Shown piece after piece: positions 43,533 to 57,087 of a DNA stretch of 64,000 bases. The translations under genes were made by a program, and so were the position numbers. The stretch covers positions 46,700,175 through 46,764,174 of the forward strand of contig OX381705.1 in the NCBI GenBank assembly GCA_947462335.1, read 5' to 3'. Source of the DNA: Harmothoe impar (Eukaryota; Annelida; Polychaeta; Phyllodocida; Polynoidae). Within the stretch, counting starts at the first letter, position 1. The number at the start of each line of letters is the position of its first letter. Under the pieces are notes generated by a model. That model saw only the letters and a list, made by a program, of their open reading frames with translations. It made no database searches and was not told the origin of the DNA.

Positions 43533-43995
43533 TCAGTCCTTCTTTATTCTATTCATAAACATACGCACAGTTATTAAGTGCTGCACCTCGGAGTCAAGTT
43601 TACTCCACAAGGCATAACCTCTGTACAAGGGACTATCACGGTACAGCTGACCCTTCGGCCTTTGCAATTTCAGCTTGATTTTATCATGACCTCTAAGCAC
43701 CCTAGTAGGCACAATTACATTGTCGGGATTCCTGGAATGTTTATACATTAAATTAAGTAAATTATAGCTTCTCCTGACAACAAGCATTTTACTATAACAA
43801 ACTGTGTGTAGATCTTTCCTAGAAATTAGACGGGGGTCGTAGATACCAATGCAGGTTCTCAGACAGTGATTTTGCAAGACCTGCATATCAGCCGCAAAAT
43901 CTACATTGGCACTTTCAATAACAAAATCTCCGTAATCTAACACTGGCAGAATCATATGTTTAAAGATCAATAGACATAGGTCCTGATCAACATGT
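43533..43995 (-). pseudogene. LINE ORF2, C-terminal part (after insertion)
   Basis: The product continues the reverse transcriptase thumb and tail: HVDQDLCLLIFKHMILPVLD, then YGDFVIE, LQNHCLRTC, RKDLHT, LNLMYKHS, and a stop after NRIKKD. It belongs to the element whose N-terminal part lies at 44600-46941. The open frame extends past 43995 into the inserted repeat, and that extension is not LINE sequence. Confidence 0.85.
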
Positions 43996-44611
43996 GTGGA
44001 CAGTCGAGGGAAAAGGGTCCTCCAAGGTAAAAACTCAATAATAAAATTGATGTCATCAGCTTTCCAGTGATATCTTTTATAAGCAGGTACCGCTTCTAGT
44101 TTTTGAGTACTGGCTCTCTGAATATGTGTGGTCACTGTCCAATCTTAAATGCCAATAAGCTCCATCTTCCTTTGTTTTATAGATATTCCTATCTAATTAG
44201 CATAATTATGCTAATTACCAAATATCCAAACTTTTTCAAACAATTGGTCACAGATTTTGATCTAAAAATGGTATTTACATTCTGTTGTCAGCATAGAAAT
44301 CTTTTTGGGGCCTTCTTTCATTCAATCCTTTAAAATTTTCGATTTAGAACGAAAATCATGTTTCCATGGCAACCAACATGTGCAAAAACACCAATTTAGG
44401 CCCAAAAACGTTCTTTTCCATTCCGAATATGGAATGTTTTCACCAAAAATGGAATCTTCTAACGTGGCCTATCATATTCTACATAAAAAAGTAGTATAGA
44501 TAAGTTTTTGCTATATCTTGGTCCTTTTTGGCTATATGGAGCCCCCTGGTTGCCAAAGTTGGTACTAAAAATCCCCCGCGGAGGTCCCTTTTCCCTTGTT
44601 GATCCACATGT
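43984..44611. repeat. 12-bp direct duplication flanking the insert in the LINE
   Basis: TGATCAACATGT (43984-43995) and TGATCCACATGT (44600-44611) differ at one base and code for the same HVDQ residues of the LINE. This marks them as the two sides of an insertion site. Twelve bases is long for a DNA-transposon target duplication, so the true duplication may be shorter. Confidence 0.65.
43996..44599. mobile_element. 604-bp non-autonomous element inserted in the LINE
   Basis: The ends carry imperfect inverted repeats: GAGGGAAAAGGGTCCTCC near 44004 and GGAGGTCCCTTTTCCC at 44580-44595. It has no coding capacity. A diverged second copy lies at about 52171-52675. The two share CATGGCAACCA, TGCCAATTTA-like words, CATTCCRAATAT and AAAAATCCCCC. 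Removing 616 nt (insert plus one duplication) brings the two LINE frames into register, which supports the boundaries. Confidence 0.7.
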
Positions 44612-46941
44612 TTCCTGAGGAACCTTAAATTAGACAATTTCAGACGCACGGATGATATCACCTTTGTGCATTGCTGATTAAAAGACAATATTTCATCTAT
44701 GAGGATCCCCAAGTAATTGAAATATTTAACAGTTTCTATAGTCTTGTCTTTTAAAATGATATCAAAGGTGGAGAATACGGTCTTATCCTTTTCACCATGA
44801 CACCATAATATTTTGGTTTTATCAGAATTTACCGTTAATCTGTACTTATCACAGCTGTTGCTGAGTATATCCAGGTCATGCTGTAAGAGACGCTGCACAA
44901 TTAAGGGGTCTCGATTACTCACAGTTATGGCAATATCATCAGCATACATAAAATACTTTGAATTTTCAAGATCATTGACTAGACGATTAATATAAATTAT
45001 GAATAATAACGGCCCCAAGACAGAGCCTTGGGGCACTCCACATGAAATAGGTTTTTCACACCAGAGCTCATTATTAACCATAGTGGTTTGAACCCTTCCA
45101 CTCAGATAGCTTTTAAACCAAGCAATGGCCGTCTCAGAGCATCCTATCCTACGCAATTCACTCAATAATATAAGATGGTCGACAGTATCGAATGCCTTGC
45201 GCAGGTCCAGGAACAATGTGGCAGTTACTTCCCCCCTATTACGACATTCATATAAGTGTTGCACTAACCCATAACATGCATCAATAGTAGAGCGGCCAGG
45301 CATGAAGCCAAACTGTAACACATTAATTATATTAAACCTTAGGAGATAAGACATAAGTTGTTTATGTATAGCCTTCTCAATCAGCTTAGAAAACAAGTGC
45401 AGCTGACTAACAGGACGCCAATTAGAAACATTACAGCTATCACCATCTTTAGGCAGGGGGATGATAGTAGCTCTCTTCAAGGAGTCAGGAAAAATAGACT
45501 CTGTAACTGAAATATGGATTATCCTAGAAAGTATAGCAGGTGTAGCCGCCAAAGTATCCCTAACTATGGGGCTTCTAATATTAACCATACAGGCTGATTT
45601 GTTCACTTTGATGGAGCGTATCGGTTTCATAATATCCGGAGTCTCTAACGGAATAAAGACTAGAGGGGGTCTACCCAGCTGATTGGGTAGGCATGTTATT
45701 AATTGTACTTTTGGGGTAGTGAAAGCATCAGCTAGGACAGAACCTATTGAACTGTAAAAGTTATTCACGAAGTCAGGAATTTTACTACTCTCTACATCAC
45801 AACCATTATGCTTTAGCTTCATGGGTTTGTCGACCCTTGGGCCCTTCCAAACTCTATTGACTTCCTGCCAAAATCTCCTTGGGTCGTCAGAGAACCTGAT
45901 CAATTTGGCTAGGATAGAGGCCTTAATATTGCGTATCAATATTCTCTTGATCCTCTTCTCAAGGGATCTAACCCTATCAAGATGAACATTCAAAACCCCC
46001 TTCCTTATTTTTTTTGATTTTTTCAAGAATTTTTTCTTCATCCTGATCAGTTTCTCCACTTCTTTGGTGAAACCCTCAGCTACACCCATTTTCACCTGAA
46101 AAGTTCTAACTGGGTGATGCTCATCCAAATACTTGTGAGTCCAACCCATGCTATTATCAAGAACCATATCTATAGTAGGTAAGTCCTCATACTTAAAGGG
46201 TGAGTTCAGTGTATGTAAAGCTAGTTGATGACCATTATACCCCTTATACGACCTACCAGTAATAGTCTTTACCACTGGTTTAATCAACTGATTATTCTGT
46301 TTCTTTATTATGAACACCGGCGCATGGTCGCCCACCAGATCATTTATTACTCCATTCATGTGTACATGGGGTGTATTAGTGTATATATGGTCCAGGGCTG
46401 ACTTCCCTTTGGGGTGGTAATGCGTAGCTCCAGTTTGAAAATATTTTAATTTTGTGGATTTAAGGAATTCAAACATTCTTTTACACTTTGGGCTATTTCT
46501 AGTCAACGTATTGACATTCATATCCCCTAGGACCCATATTTCACGGTTCCTTAGGGATTCATCTTTTACGATTTTTTCAATCCTTTTATAGAAGGTATGG
46601 ATGTTGCCATGGGGTGGCCTATATACTGTAAGGATAAATCTGAATTTATGACCTGGAAATTTTGTTAAGACCCCTAAGGACTCAATGTCCTTGTCGGTGC
46701 TTGTAAATCTATCAATTAATTGCGTATTGGCTGCATAACAATCTGGGATATAGCATGATATGCCCCCACTTTTCCTGAGCGCATTGGGCCTATCCTTCCT
46801 GAACAACACATACCCCGGGAGATCAACATGCCAGTTTGGGACAGTGGTGTCTAACCATGACTCAGTGATACTAATATGATCCAGCTTGAGATCAAGCTTC
46901 CTTAACTTGTTAATTTTGTCCCTGAGGCTCTGCACGTTCAT
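44600..46941 (-). pseudogene. LINE ORF2, endonuclease and reverse transcriptase
   Basis: This is a CR1/L2-like (Jockey superfamily) non-LTR retrotransposon. The ATG at 46941 opens directly into the apurinic endonuclease (NVQSLRDK, ITESWLD, GDMNVN, SALDHIYTN, GDHAPV). An in-frame stop lies just upstream near 46995. The reverse transcriptase follows: SNWRPVSQLHLFSKLIEK, FLDLRKAFDTVDH, GVPQGSVLGPLLF and the YADD active site at 44937-44948. Together with 43533-43995 the frame would be about 930 codons with no other break seen, so the copy may have been intact until the insertion. No ORF1 is seen upstream. The exact clade needs a tree. Confidence 0.9.
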
Positions 46942-46995
46942 ATTCAAAAGCCTCAGCCCCCCACTTTGTCCCAGCTGGTCGTAACTTAAGTACTT

Positions 46996-47988
46996 AATAA
47001 TAAATCCTCAACCCCCAGCCCAGCCTGACTACAGACGATGCTCTACCTGCATTCAAAACATATACAAACATAGGTGCGTAGACAAAAAACTCCCGCGCTA
47101 CTATTGAGGGCAGAGAGGTAAGAGTAACCTTATGCTTAAGCATGTTGTTATTCTATCGTGCGACAATATAATCACAGACAAAAACAGACACTATCCCATC
47201 AGTAGTGTGGGGTGTCTGTGTTCAAAAACACAAATTATTTATAGTAATAGTAAGGTGACAACAGATAGTTAAGCTAACTAAACTAAGCTAAACTTAAGCT
47301 AAACTTATGCTTATTTAAACCAATTAATTAATGTTACCAATCTTTTGGTAACGTTCCCTACTGTTCCCTACACTTTAAGTCCAATGGACTGTTCGATCTG
47401 ACTGGTTAATCTGTATTCAAGGAATTTGCGATTATATGCAATGCGACAAAGCCCCTCTACCCTCTCCACTGCCTTGAGAGTGGAACGTGACAGTTGAAGA
47501 CGCAAGGTAGAATTGGAAAGGGATTAGACATGTTCGACCCCTGCCCTGCCAGCCCAGTGATAACACTGGAGGTACCGATACCTAAATGTCTGCCCATGAA
47601 TGCCAACCAGATAGCAGGGTGGAGTTCAGAAGCCAACCCTTACTATTGTAGAGCCTTGCCTCATGGGAAGATGGTATGTGTTCCTTCTTAGGCCTGTCAA
47701 GCGTCATTTCTCCTCTCGGGTACTTTAACCCCCTCCAATATTTTGACTTCCAGGAATTTAATATAAGAATACCAGTGCAGTTTACAAAACACCTCGCATC
47801 CCTTCTTGTCAGACTGGAAAAAAGGGACTAGGAAGTGCCTACAATAAACTTATAACAATAATATTTTTTGTCTGTCATACAAACCAGGTGCTATTGAAAC
47901 TGAATATTGTATTCCATTATTGGACAAGTAGTACACTCATCTAGGACGTAAGTAAGGGTAATTTGGATAAACTCATGAAGAGGTTATG
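46996..47988. other. Gene-free stretch upstream of the LINE
   Basis: No ORF1-like frame is found on the minus strand, so the LINE may be 5' truncated. An AAGCTAAACT short repeat lies at about 47266-47312. Confidence 0.4.
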
Positions 47989-47990
47989 TA

Positions 47991-48636
47991 CACTGAAAAC
48001 CTCAGGGTCGTCATTTTGACAATACCTAAATTGACAACTTTGGGTAGTCAATGTGACGACCTTTGGTCATCATTTTGACGACCAAAGGTAGTCACATCTG
48101 ATCCATTCAAAACAAAGTTGTCATAATGACGACCTTAGGTAGTCACATTAATTGGGTTGTCAGAATGACTACCTCAAGGTTGTTGATTTAGGTATTGTCA
48201 ACTTGAAGACCTAAAGTCATCAGTACTGACAACTCTCAAGTCCTAGGTTGTTCCAATGACTACCCTATGCTACACCATGCTATTGCACACAGAATGTGCA
48301 GTGGCACAGAACTGCCACCCTGTGTTAACATCTGTGTTAACACTGGGTGGCAGTGCATAACTATTTCAATCACAAGCTATAAACCAATGACAGGGAGCAG
48401 AGTGGTCTCTATACTTTTGGGGCCATCATTCTAATCCATTGGCAACTTATTTATAACAAGTAATGCTACTTAGTTGAATCAAGAGTACACCAAATATGTG
48501 AAAGGTATGCCTCTCATTAAGAGGTGAACTAATTAGAGACTATATTCATATGCCATTTTACAGAGCACCTGCCATTATTCATTATGACAACCTAGGTCGT
48601 CATAATGACTAGTCTCCTGCCTCTGGGTTTTCAGTG
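47991..48636. mobile_element. 646-bp MITE, TA target, TIR CACTGAAAACC
   Basis: CACTGAAAACC at 47991 is matched by GGTTTTCAGTG ending at 48636, with TA on each outer side (47989-47990 and 48637-48638). This fits the Tc1/mariner pattern. The interior is packed with imperfect palindromes built from GTCGTCATTTTGAC and GGTAGTCAC words in both orientations, so it can fold extensively. It has no coding capacity. Confidence 0.75.
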
Positions 48637-48639
48637 TAC

Positions 48640-52170
<3,531 letters not shown>

Positions 52171-52675
52171 GTGAAAAGGGGTATCTAGGGGGAATTGATA
52201 ATTAAAGCTTATGTCAAGATCTTTAAAATGATATGTCATACAGTAAGATACTACTGGTAGTCTTGCGGGAATCATTTCTCAAACATGAGTCGTTATGTGA
52301 AACTGAAAATGATAAATAAGCTCTAAATGCACTGTATCCCATAATAAACACTGAAATAGCTCGCAAAATCAGATTTATTGAAAAATAGCCTAAAAAAGTG
52401 GAACTTTTTAGTGTAGATTTCCGAGATCTGTTTTCAGTTCTGAGTAACTGATGTAAATCACAAGAGATGAGGACAAAAATGTTCCATATAGGACAATGGA
52501 ATGGTCTCCATGGCAACCAGAAAGTGGCACATATGCCAATTTATGCCAATGGAAAATGGTCCATTTACATTCCAAATATAGATTGTTTGCACCTATTTTC
52601 TGCTATTTTACCATTCTGATGGCCCCTAGTGGCCAAACCCAGAAATAAAAATCCCCCCCGAAGGCTGGTTTTCTG
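52171..52675. mobile_element. Second copy of the 604-bp inverted-repeat element
   Basis: This is a diverged relative of 43996-44599 in the same orientation. The left edge has GAAAAGGGGTATCTAGGGGG. The right part has CATGGCAACCAGAAAGTGGC, CATTCCAAATATAG and AAATAAAAATCCCCCCCG. The ends are eroded and no target duplication is seen. Confidence 0.55.
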
Positions 52676-53285
52676 AGGACGGGTCACAATTCAGGCAGGG
52701 AGGGGAAACTGTAACCAGAGAAAAACTCCCGTTGACACAGTTTCCAGACTTTTGCCCGAAAGTATAACAATTTGCTGTATAGAATTGTGAGAACATAGGC
52801 CTTGGGCAGTAGAACCGTGCTGCATGAGATTTTGCAATTAATCGAATCTGTACTTAAATGCGAAACGCTTGCTGCCCCTCCAGTAGCAGTGGGCGCTGAG
52901 CGAGGACTTGTACTCTGGGCCTTTATACAGGAGGTGGGGGTTTAAGGGTTCCCATTGTAGAAAGGTCTGTGGTCATAATTTATATGCACAACCCGATTTT
53001 CAGTCATTATAAATAGGAGCAATATAGAAGCATCGTTATCCTCTGAATGCCTGCTTTACGTATTTTTTATAGTAAAGATGGGGCAGGGATAGATTATTTG
53101 GGGTAGCTGGGTACATGTATCAGAGAAAGTCTGGGCCGATAAATTTCCCTGATATGGTACGCTGTGTAGAATTCTGAATGTTAGAGGGTTGACACATTCA
53201 ATATTGACGTGTTTCTGGAGTTTCAGCCGCGTACATAATGCGAAAGTCCTGATAATTTTACCCAGGGAAATGTCTCTTGTGCACC
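52676..53285. other. Gene-free stretch
   Basis: Apart from the repeat fragment at 52865-52935 noted under 48640-50786, nothing is recognised. Confidence 0.4.
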
Positions 53286-53418
53286 TTAAGGATACTGGAT
53301 ACAAACTAAGTGCCCCTGTGGATGCTTTGAGAACCATCAGAAACAGTTTAGGGGCAGCCGAGCTCCACCTGGTGGATGTGCATACAAACACCAGTATGGA
53401 AAATGTCTTAGTAGTTTT

Positions 53419-53490
53419 CTCCACGAGAGCCTTGAACTTAGGATCTCAGGATTTACAGGCAAACTTGCTACTGACTGAGCTAACCAAACA
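53419..53490 (-). repeat. tRNA-like (SINE-head) segment 1
   Basis: On the minus strand it shows GGTTAGCTCAGTCAGTAGCA (A-box like) and, about 30 nt on, TAAGTTCAAGGC (B-box like). The acceptor arms do not pair well, so it is a tRNA-derived repeat, not a tRNA gene. It lies inside the TTAA element. Confidence 0.65.
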
Positions 53491-53564
53491 AGTGTCTGTG
53501 AGGACTGCTAATGTTATGGTAAGTGGTACTTAACATGTCTAGTTTGAAAAACTATTTCAGTTTT

Positions 53565-53636
53565 CCCCAAGAGAGGCTTGAACTCACAACCTATGAATCA
53601 ATGGGCAGCCATGCTACTGACTGAGCTAACCGGGCA
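53565..53636 (-). repeat. tRNA-like (SINE-head) segment 2
   Basis: It has the same layout as segment 1, 146 bp away: GGTTAGCTCAGTCAGTAGCA, then GTGAGTTCAAGCC. The flanking GACACTTG word is shared too, so the two arose by tandem duplication. No convincing acceptor stem forms. Confidence 0.65.
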
Positions 53637-54170
53637 AGTGTCTGTGAGCACTGTTTAGATATGTAGGATCTGATGACTACAAGTGGAATACCAGCTAATT
53701 GTGTAGCTTGTCAGGTGGTTCTTGTCCGTTTGCTAAACATTGGCATAATGTTTGGTGCCATTCTTTTGATATATTACACCTATCATATATAGCCATGTTC
53801 TTACAGACTATGGTGAAGGATCTATGGGTTGATTCATTTTAATGAAGGGATTATCTTGCAATTTTCAAGCAAGTCCCCGATATCTAACTCAATAGTTTCA
53901 ACCCTATTGAGATATAATATAATTACATATAGGATCCTGAGACATATCCCAAGTCACCTAACTAAAGTAATCGACTGTTATGATGCCTTGTTTCAAGTTG
54001 AAATGATGTCTAGGATCTCTGTAAAAAGTCCCACCAGGTGGGGTGCTTTTACTCTGGTATGGCACCATAAATCTCTTCTTCTTTTTTTCTGCACTATCTT
54101 ATATAGGAAGATGTGGAGCGATTCTCAAGTGGTTTCTATGGTTTTCTGAGATTGTATCCAGTATCCTTAA

Positions 54171-55807
54171 GAAAACCGGCCCACATTTTCTTGAGCCCCC
54201 ATTTCTCAAAGGGTCCCCGTGAAAGGCATTAAGATTCCCGGACTGTCTAAGTCATTTCAATGGTAGCACTGTATATGTCTAATGTATCAGCTGTATACAC
54301 TGGTATATTGTCAATCGTGTCCGCTGCATCCAGGTCTGAGAACACAATATAATTAATGCAGGTAGAGTACTTACTGTTATTATGTTAATATTACACAGTC
54401 CTATATTGATGCTTGATTTCTAGCTATTGGATAATGACTGAGTGTACTCACATTTACATCATATTCGGCAATGTGATTTGTCCAACACGCAGTGAGTGAT
54501 GGGACAACAGTCGATACTGATCTACTTAACGGCAGTTAAGGAGGCCTCATGCCTATTCTAGCATGTTACCAGCTGGCCATCGGTAATTTAGCACTTAGGT
54601 TGTCCAGAAATAGATCGTGATTATTGGTAATTTTATTAGAGGCACTGTGTGAACAGTAAGCTTGAGTATTATTTGCAGTACTTGCCATCTAGTCCACATT
54701 ACAACAAATTGCACGGGACTTATTCTGATGAGAAAATGATACTGTGTGAGGTCATAAGCAAAGGTAAAAATCATAGAGACAAGTTTAAAGCAGTTCCTCA
54801 CTGTAGCACCTACAACAATCGCTATTTTGCTACAATGAATCAGGTCTGGACCACTCAGCAGAAAGATAGCAGTCTGTACTATCCCTCTGGACTCAGCCGC
54901 AAGAACTCAACAGCCACACTTGATAGATGGTGCGCCAACAGAACTGATTCAAGACTCTATTTGGTGCTGGATATTGACTTCCTATAACCTTAGCCCTGAT
55001 GGACGTGGTCAAGCTTTAGCTGTGTATCCTCGTACGTGTCCACGCATACCCAACCAGGCAATGCGTCACGCCCTGCCACAGAGTCTGGGTATAGGGGGAG
55101 GAGGGACCTGTACCCTTCAGGCTAGTTTCTGCAGTGATTCATAACGAATCACTGACGTCTGACCCGAGTTACTCATATCTGCTCAGACAAGGGGAAACAA
55201 TACAGGACCAACAGCTCAGACACCTCTAGGGAGTGCATCAGCTCCTAAGCAAAGGGGTGGAGGACAAAGGGAGGTTCAGCTGGTGACCTGTCACGGAATG
55301 GTCAGGGGTGAGGTATAGATGTAGCTCCATAGAATCATACAGTCTGATATATAAAGGGGAACAGTGCCATATAAGGGGAATAGATAGAAAATGAACAGCG
55401 TTATACATGGTGGGGGAGGGGGTGAAAGAATGAGTGAGTGAGTGCGTGAGTGAGCTCTAGTGAGTGGGTGAGTGAGGGAGTGGGTGAGTAAGTGAGTGAG
55501 TGAGTGAATGAATGAATGAATAAATGAGGGAGTGCGTGCGTGAGTTAGTGAGTGCGAGGAAGGAGAGGAGACAGATAAGAGATAGTGAGACAAATAGAAA
55601 ATAAAAGACAGAGGCAGACCAGGCGAACACGTATGAAAGGCGTTGCACAAGTGTTGTGGCACTTTGTGATAACTCCGATGCTCAAATCTAACCAGACAGT
55701 ATGAGTTAAGTGTGAGTGTGGATGTGCCAGAAAGAAAATGAAACACAATGGGCCTAGCAGGAGTTGGACGTCCAATACTCATCTGGAGCTACAGAGATCA
55801 GTATAGG
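54171..55807. other. Gene-free stretch with GAGT-type simple repeat
   Basis: A (GAGT)n/(GAAT)n tract runs from about 55428 to 55550. The frame at 54649-54987 has a splice-like donor (AAAG|GTAAAA near 54763) and a possible acceptor near 54680. Its product is not recognisable, so no exon is called. Confidence 0.4.
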
Positions 55808-55809
55808 TA

Positions 55810-57085
55810 CACAGCCAAAAATAATTTTCTCATTTTCAGAAAATATTTCTTGTTTTAAGTAAAATAAACTTAAAACAAGTTTGTCCGTAGGATAACAAAA
55901 TTTTACTTGAAAGCATGGTTGAGTTTAATATACTTAGAGTAAGAAAAACAAACAAGAAAAACAAACAAGAAAGAATTTCTTAAATCAAGTATTTTATACT
56001 GGAATCAAGATGATATTTCCTGACATATTTCTCAAAATAAGAAAATATTTCTTACGGAATGGCCCTTTTTTCTAGAAAACCCTTTTCTTAAGTAAGTTTT
56101 AAATTCTTATTCGAGTAAATAAACAAGATTGATGTTCTTGCCTGGGAAAGGGGTATGATTATTTTTAATTTTAGACTTAGAGAGAACGGATTGATGCCAG
56201 AGCATCAGAACGAGGTTCATCAGATTAAATGCAGCTTTTTGTAGCTACAATAGAGGTTTAAGCAAACAGACCTTTATTCAAAATCATTTCACTTCATGTA
56301 ATTGGACAGGTAATCCTTCCCTTTATCTAAATGCTATTATCAAGCAAATGGTGTCTCTTTTCATTTCTCCCTATAGTTATTATAATTCATTCACTGGAAC
56401 AAGGGTTCTTACATGAAATTAATCCCTAACAAATTTCCCCTTTTCCCACATATTTTTACCCTCTTCTGTTTCTTTGGGACTTAATTTAAGGCAGAAATGA
56501 ATACCCTGTTTGATAGGAAAGTTGTTGTATTGCATAGTGGTGGCCTCTTGTGGCACAACATGAAATTTATCTTCTTAATTTAAGAAAATAATTCTTATTT
56601 AGTAGTCTGATCCCTATGGATCCTAACTGAACTCACATTCCACATCTATAAAATTCCCAAATAATGGAAGGAATTTGGTGAAGGCATTAAGCATGGTCAT
56701 AACCATCACATAATAGAGTATACTTACGTATTTTTTGCCCTAATTGACACTTTAGACACATGGTTTCAGGTTAATTCTTAACTGAGCAGATTTTCAAGAC
56801 ATGGCAATCTTAATTCTAGAAATAGAACTTTCTTATTTCAGGAATATAAGATATAATCTTGTTGGGTGCACAAATGACCAGTTTTAAGAAAATTCCTAAA
56901 GAAAAATAATCTTGAATACTTGTTTCTAGAAGAATACTAGAAAAATATAAGATTTTTTTTTCAGCTTCCCCCTTTCTGAAAACAAGATAAATGTAAAAAC
57001 TCAGAATTAGTTTATTCCTTGAATCAAGAAAATTTAATCTTGATTCTAGTATTTTCTTGGGGTAAGAAAATTATTTTTGGCTGTG
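55810..57085. mobile_element. 1.28-kb MITE, TA target, TIR CACAGCCAAAAAT
   Basis: The first 21 bp, starting CACAGCCAAAAATAATTTTC, are exactly inverted at 57065-57085. TA lies on both outer sides (55808-55809 and 57086-57087). This fits the Tc1/mariner type. Similarity between the arms continues weakly inwards. The interior is AT-rich with many AAGAAAAT, CTTGATT and TTTCTAGAA words, and it has no coding frame. Confidence 0.8.
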
Positions 57086-57087
57086 TA

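Larger units (their letters stand above)
53290..54166. mobile_element. 877-bp MITE, TTAA target, TIR GGATACTGGATACAA
   Basis: GGATACTGGATACAA starts at 53290 and its exact reverse complement ends at 54166. TTAA flanks both ends (53286-53289 and 54167-54170). A TTAA duplication is typical of piggyBac and Kolobok. There is no transposase frame. The interior holds two tRNA-like segments (53419-53490 and 53565-53636). Confidence 0.75.

Noticed and set aside
53565..53636. A functional tRNA gene
   Set aside because: A- and B-box-like words are present, but the acceptor arm does not pair and the anticodon loop is unclear. A tandem relative lies 146 bp away, so a SINE origin fits better.
54649..54987. 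Possible exon (PHYNKLHGTYSDEKMILCEV) with donor-like AAAG|GTAAAA
   Set aside because: I could not tie it to a family or to neighbouring exons. One exon-like frame in 64 kb is expected by chance.
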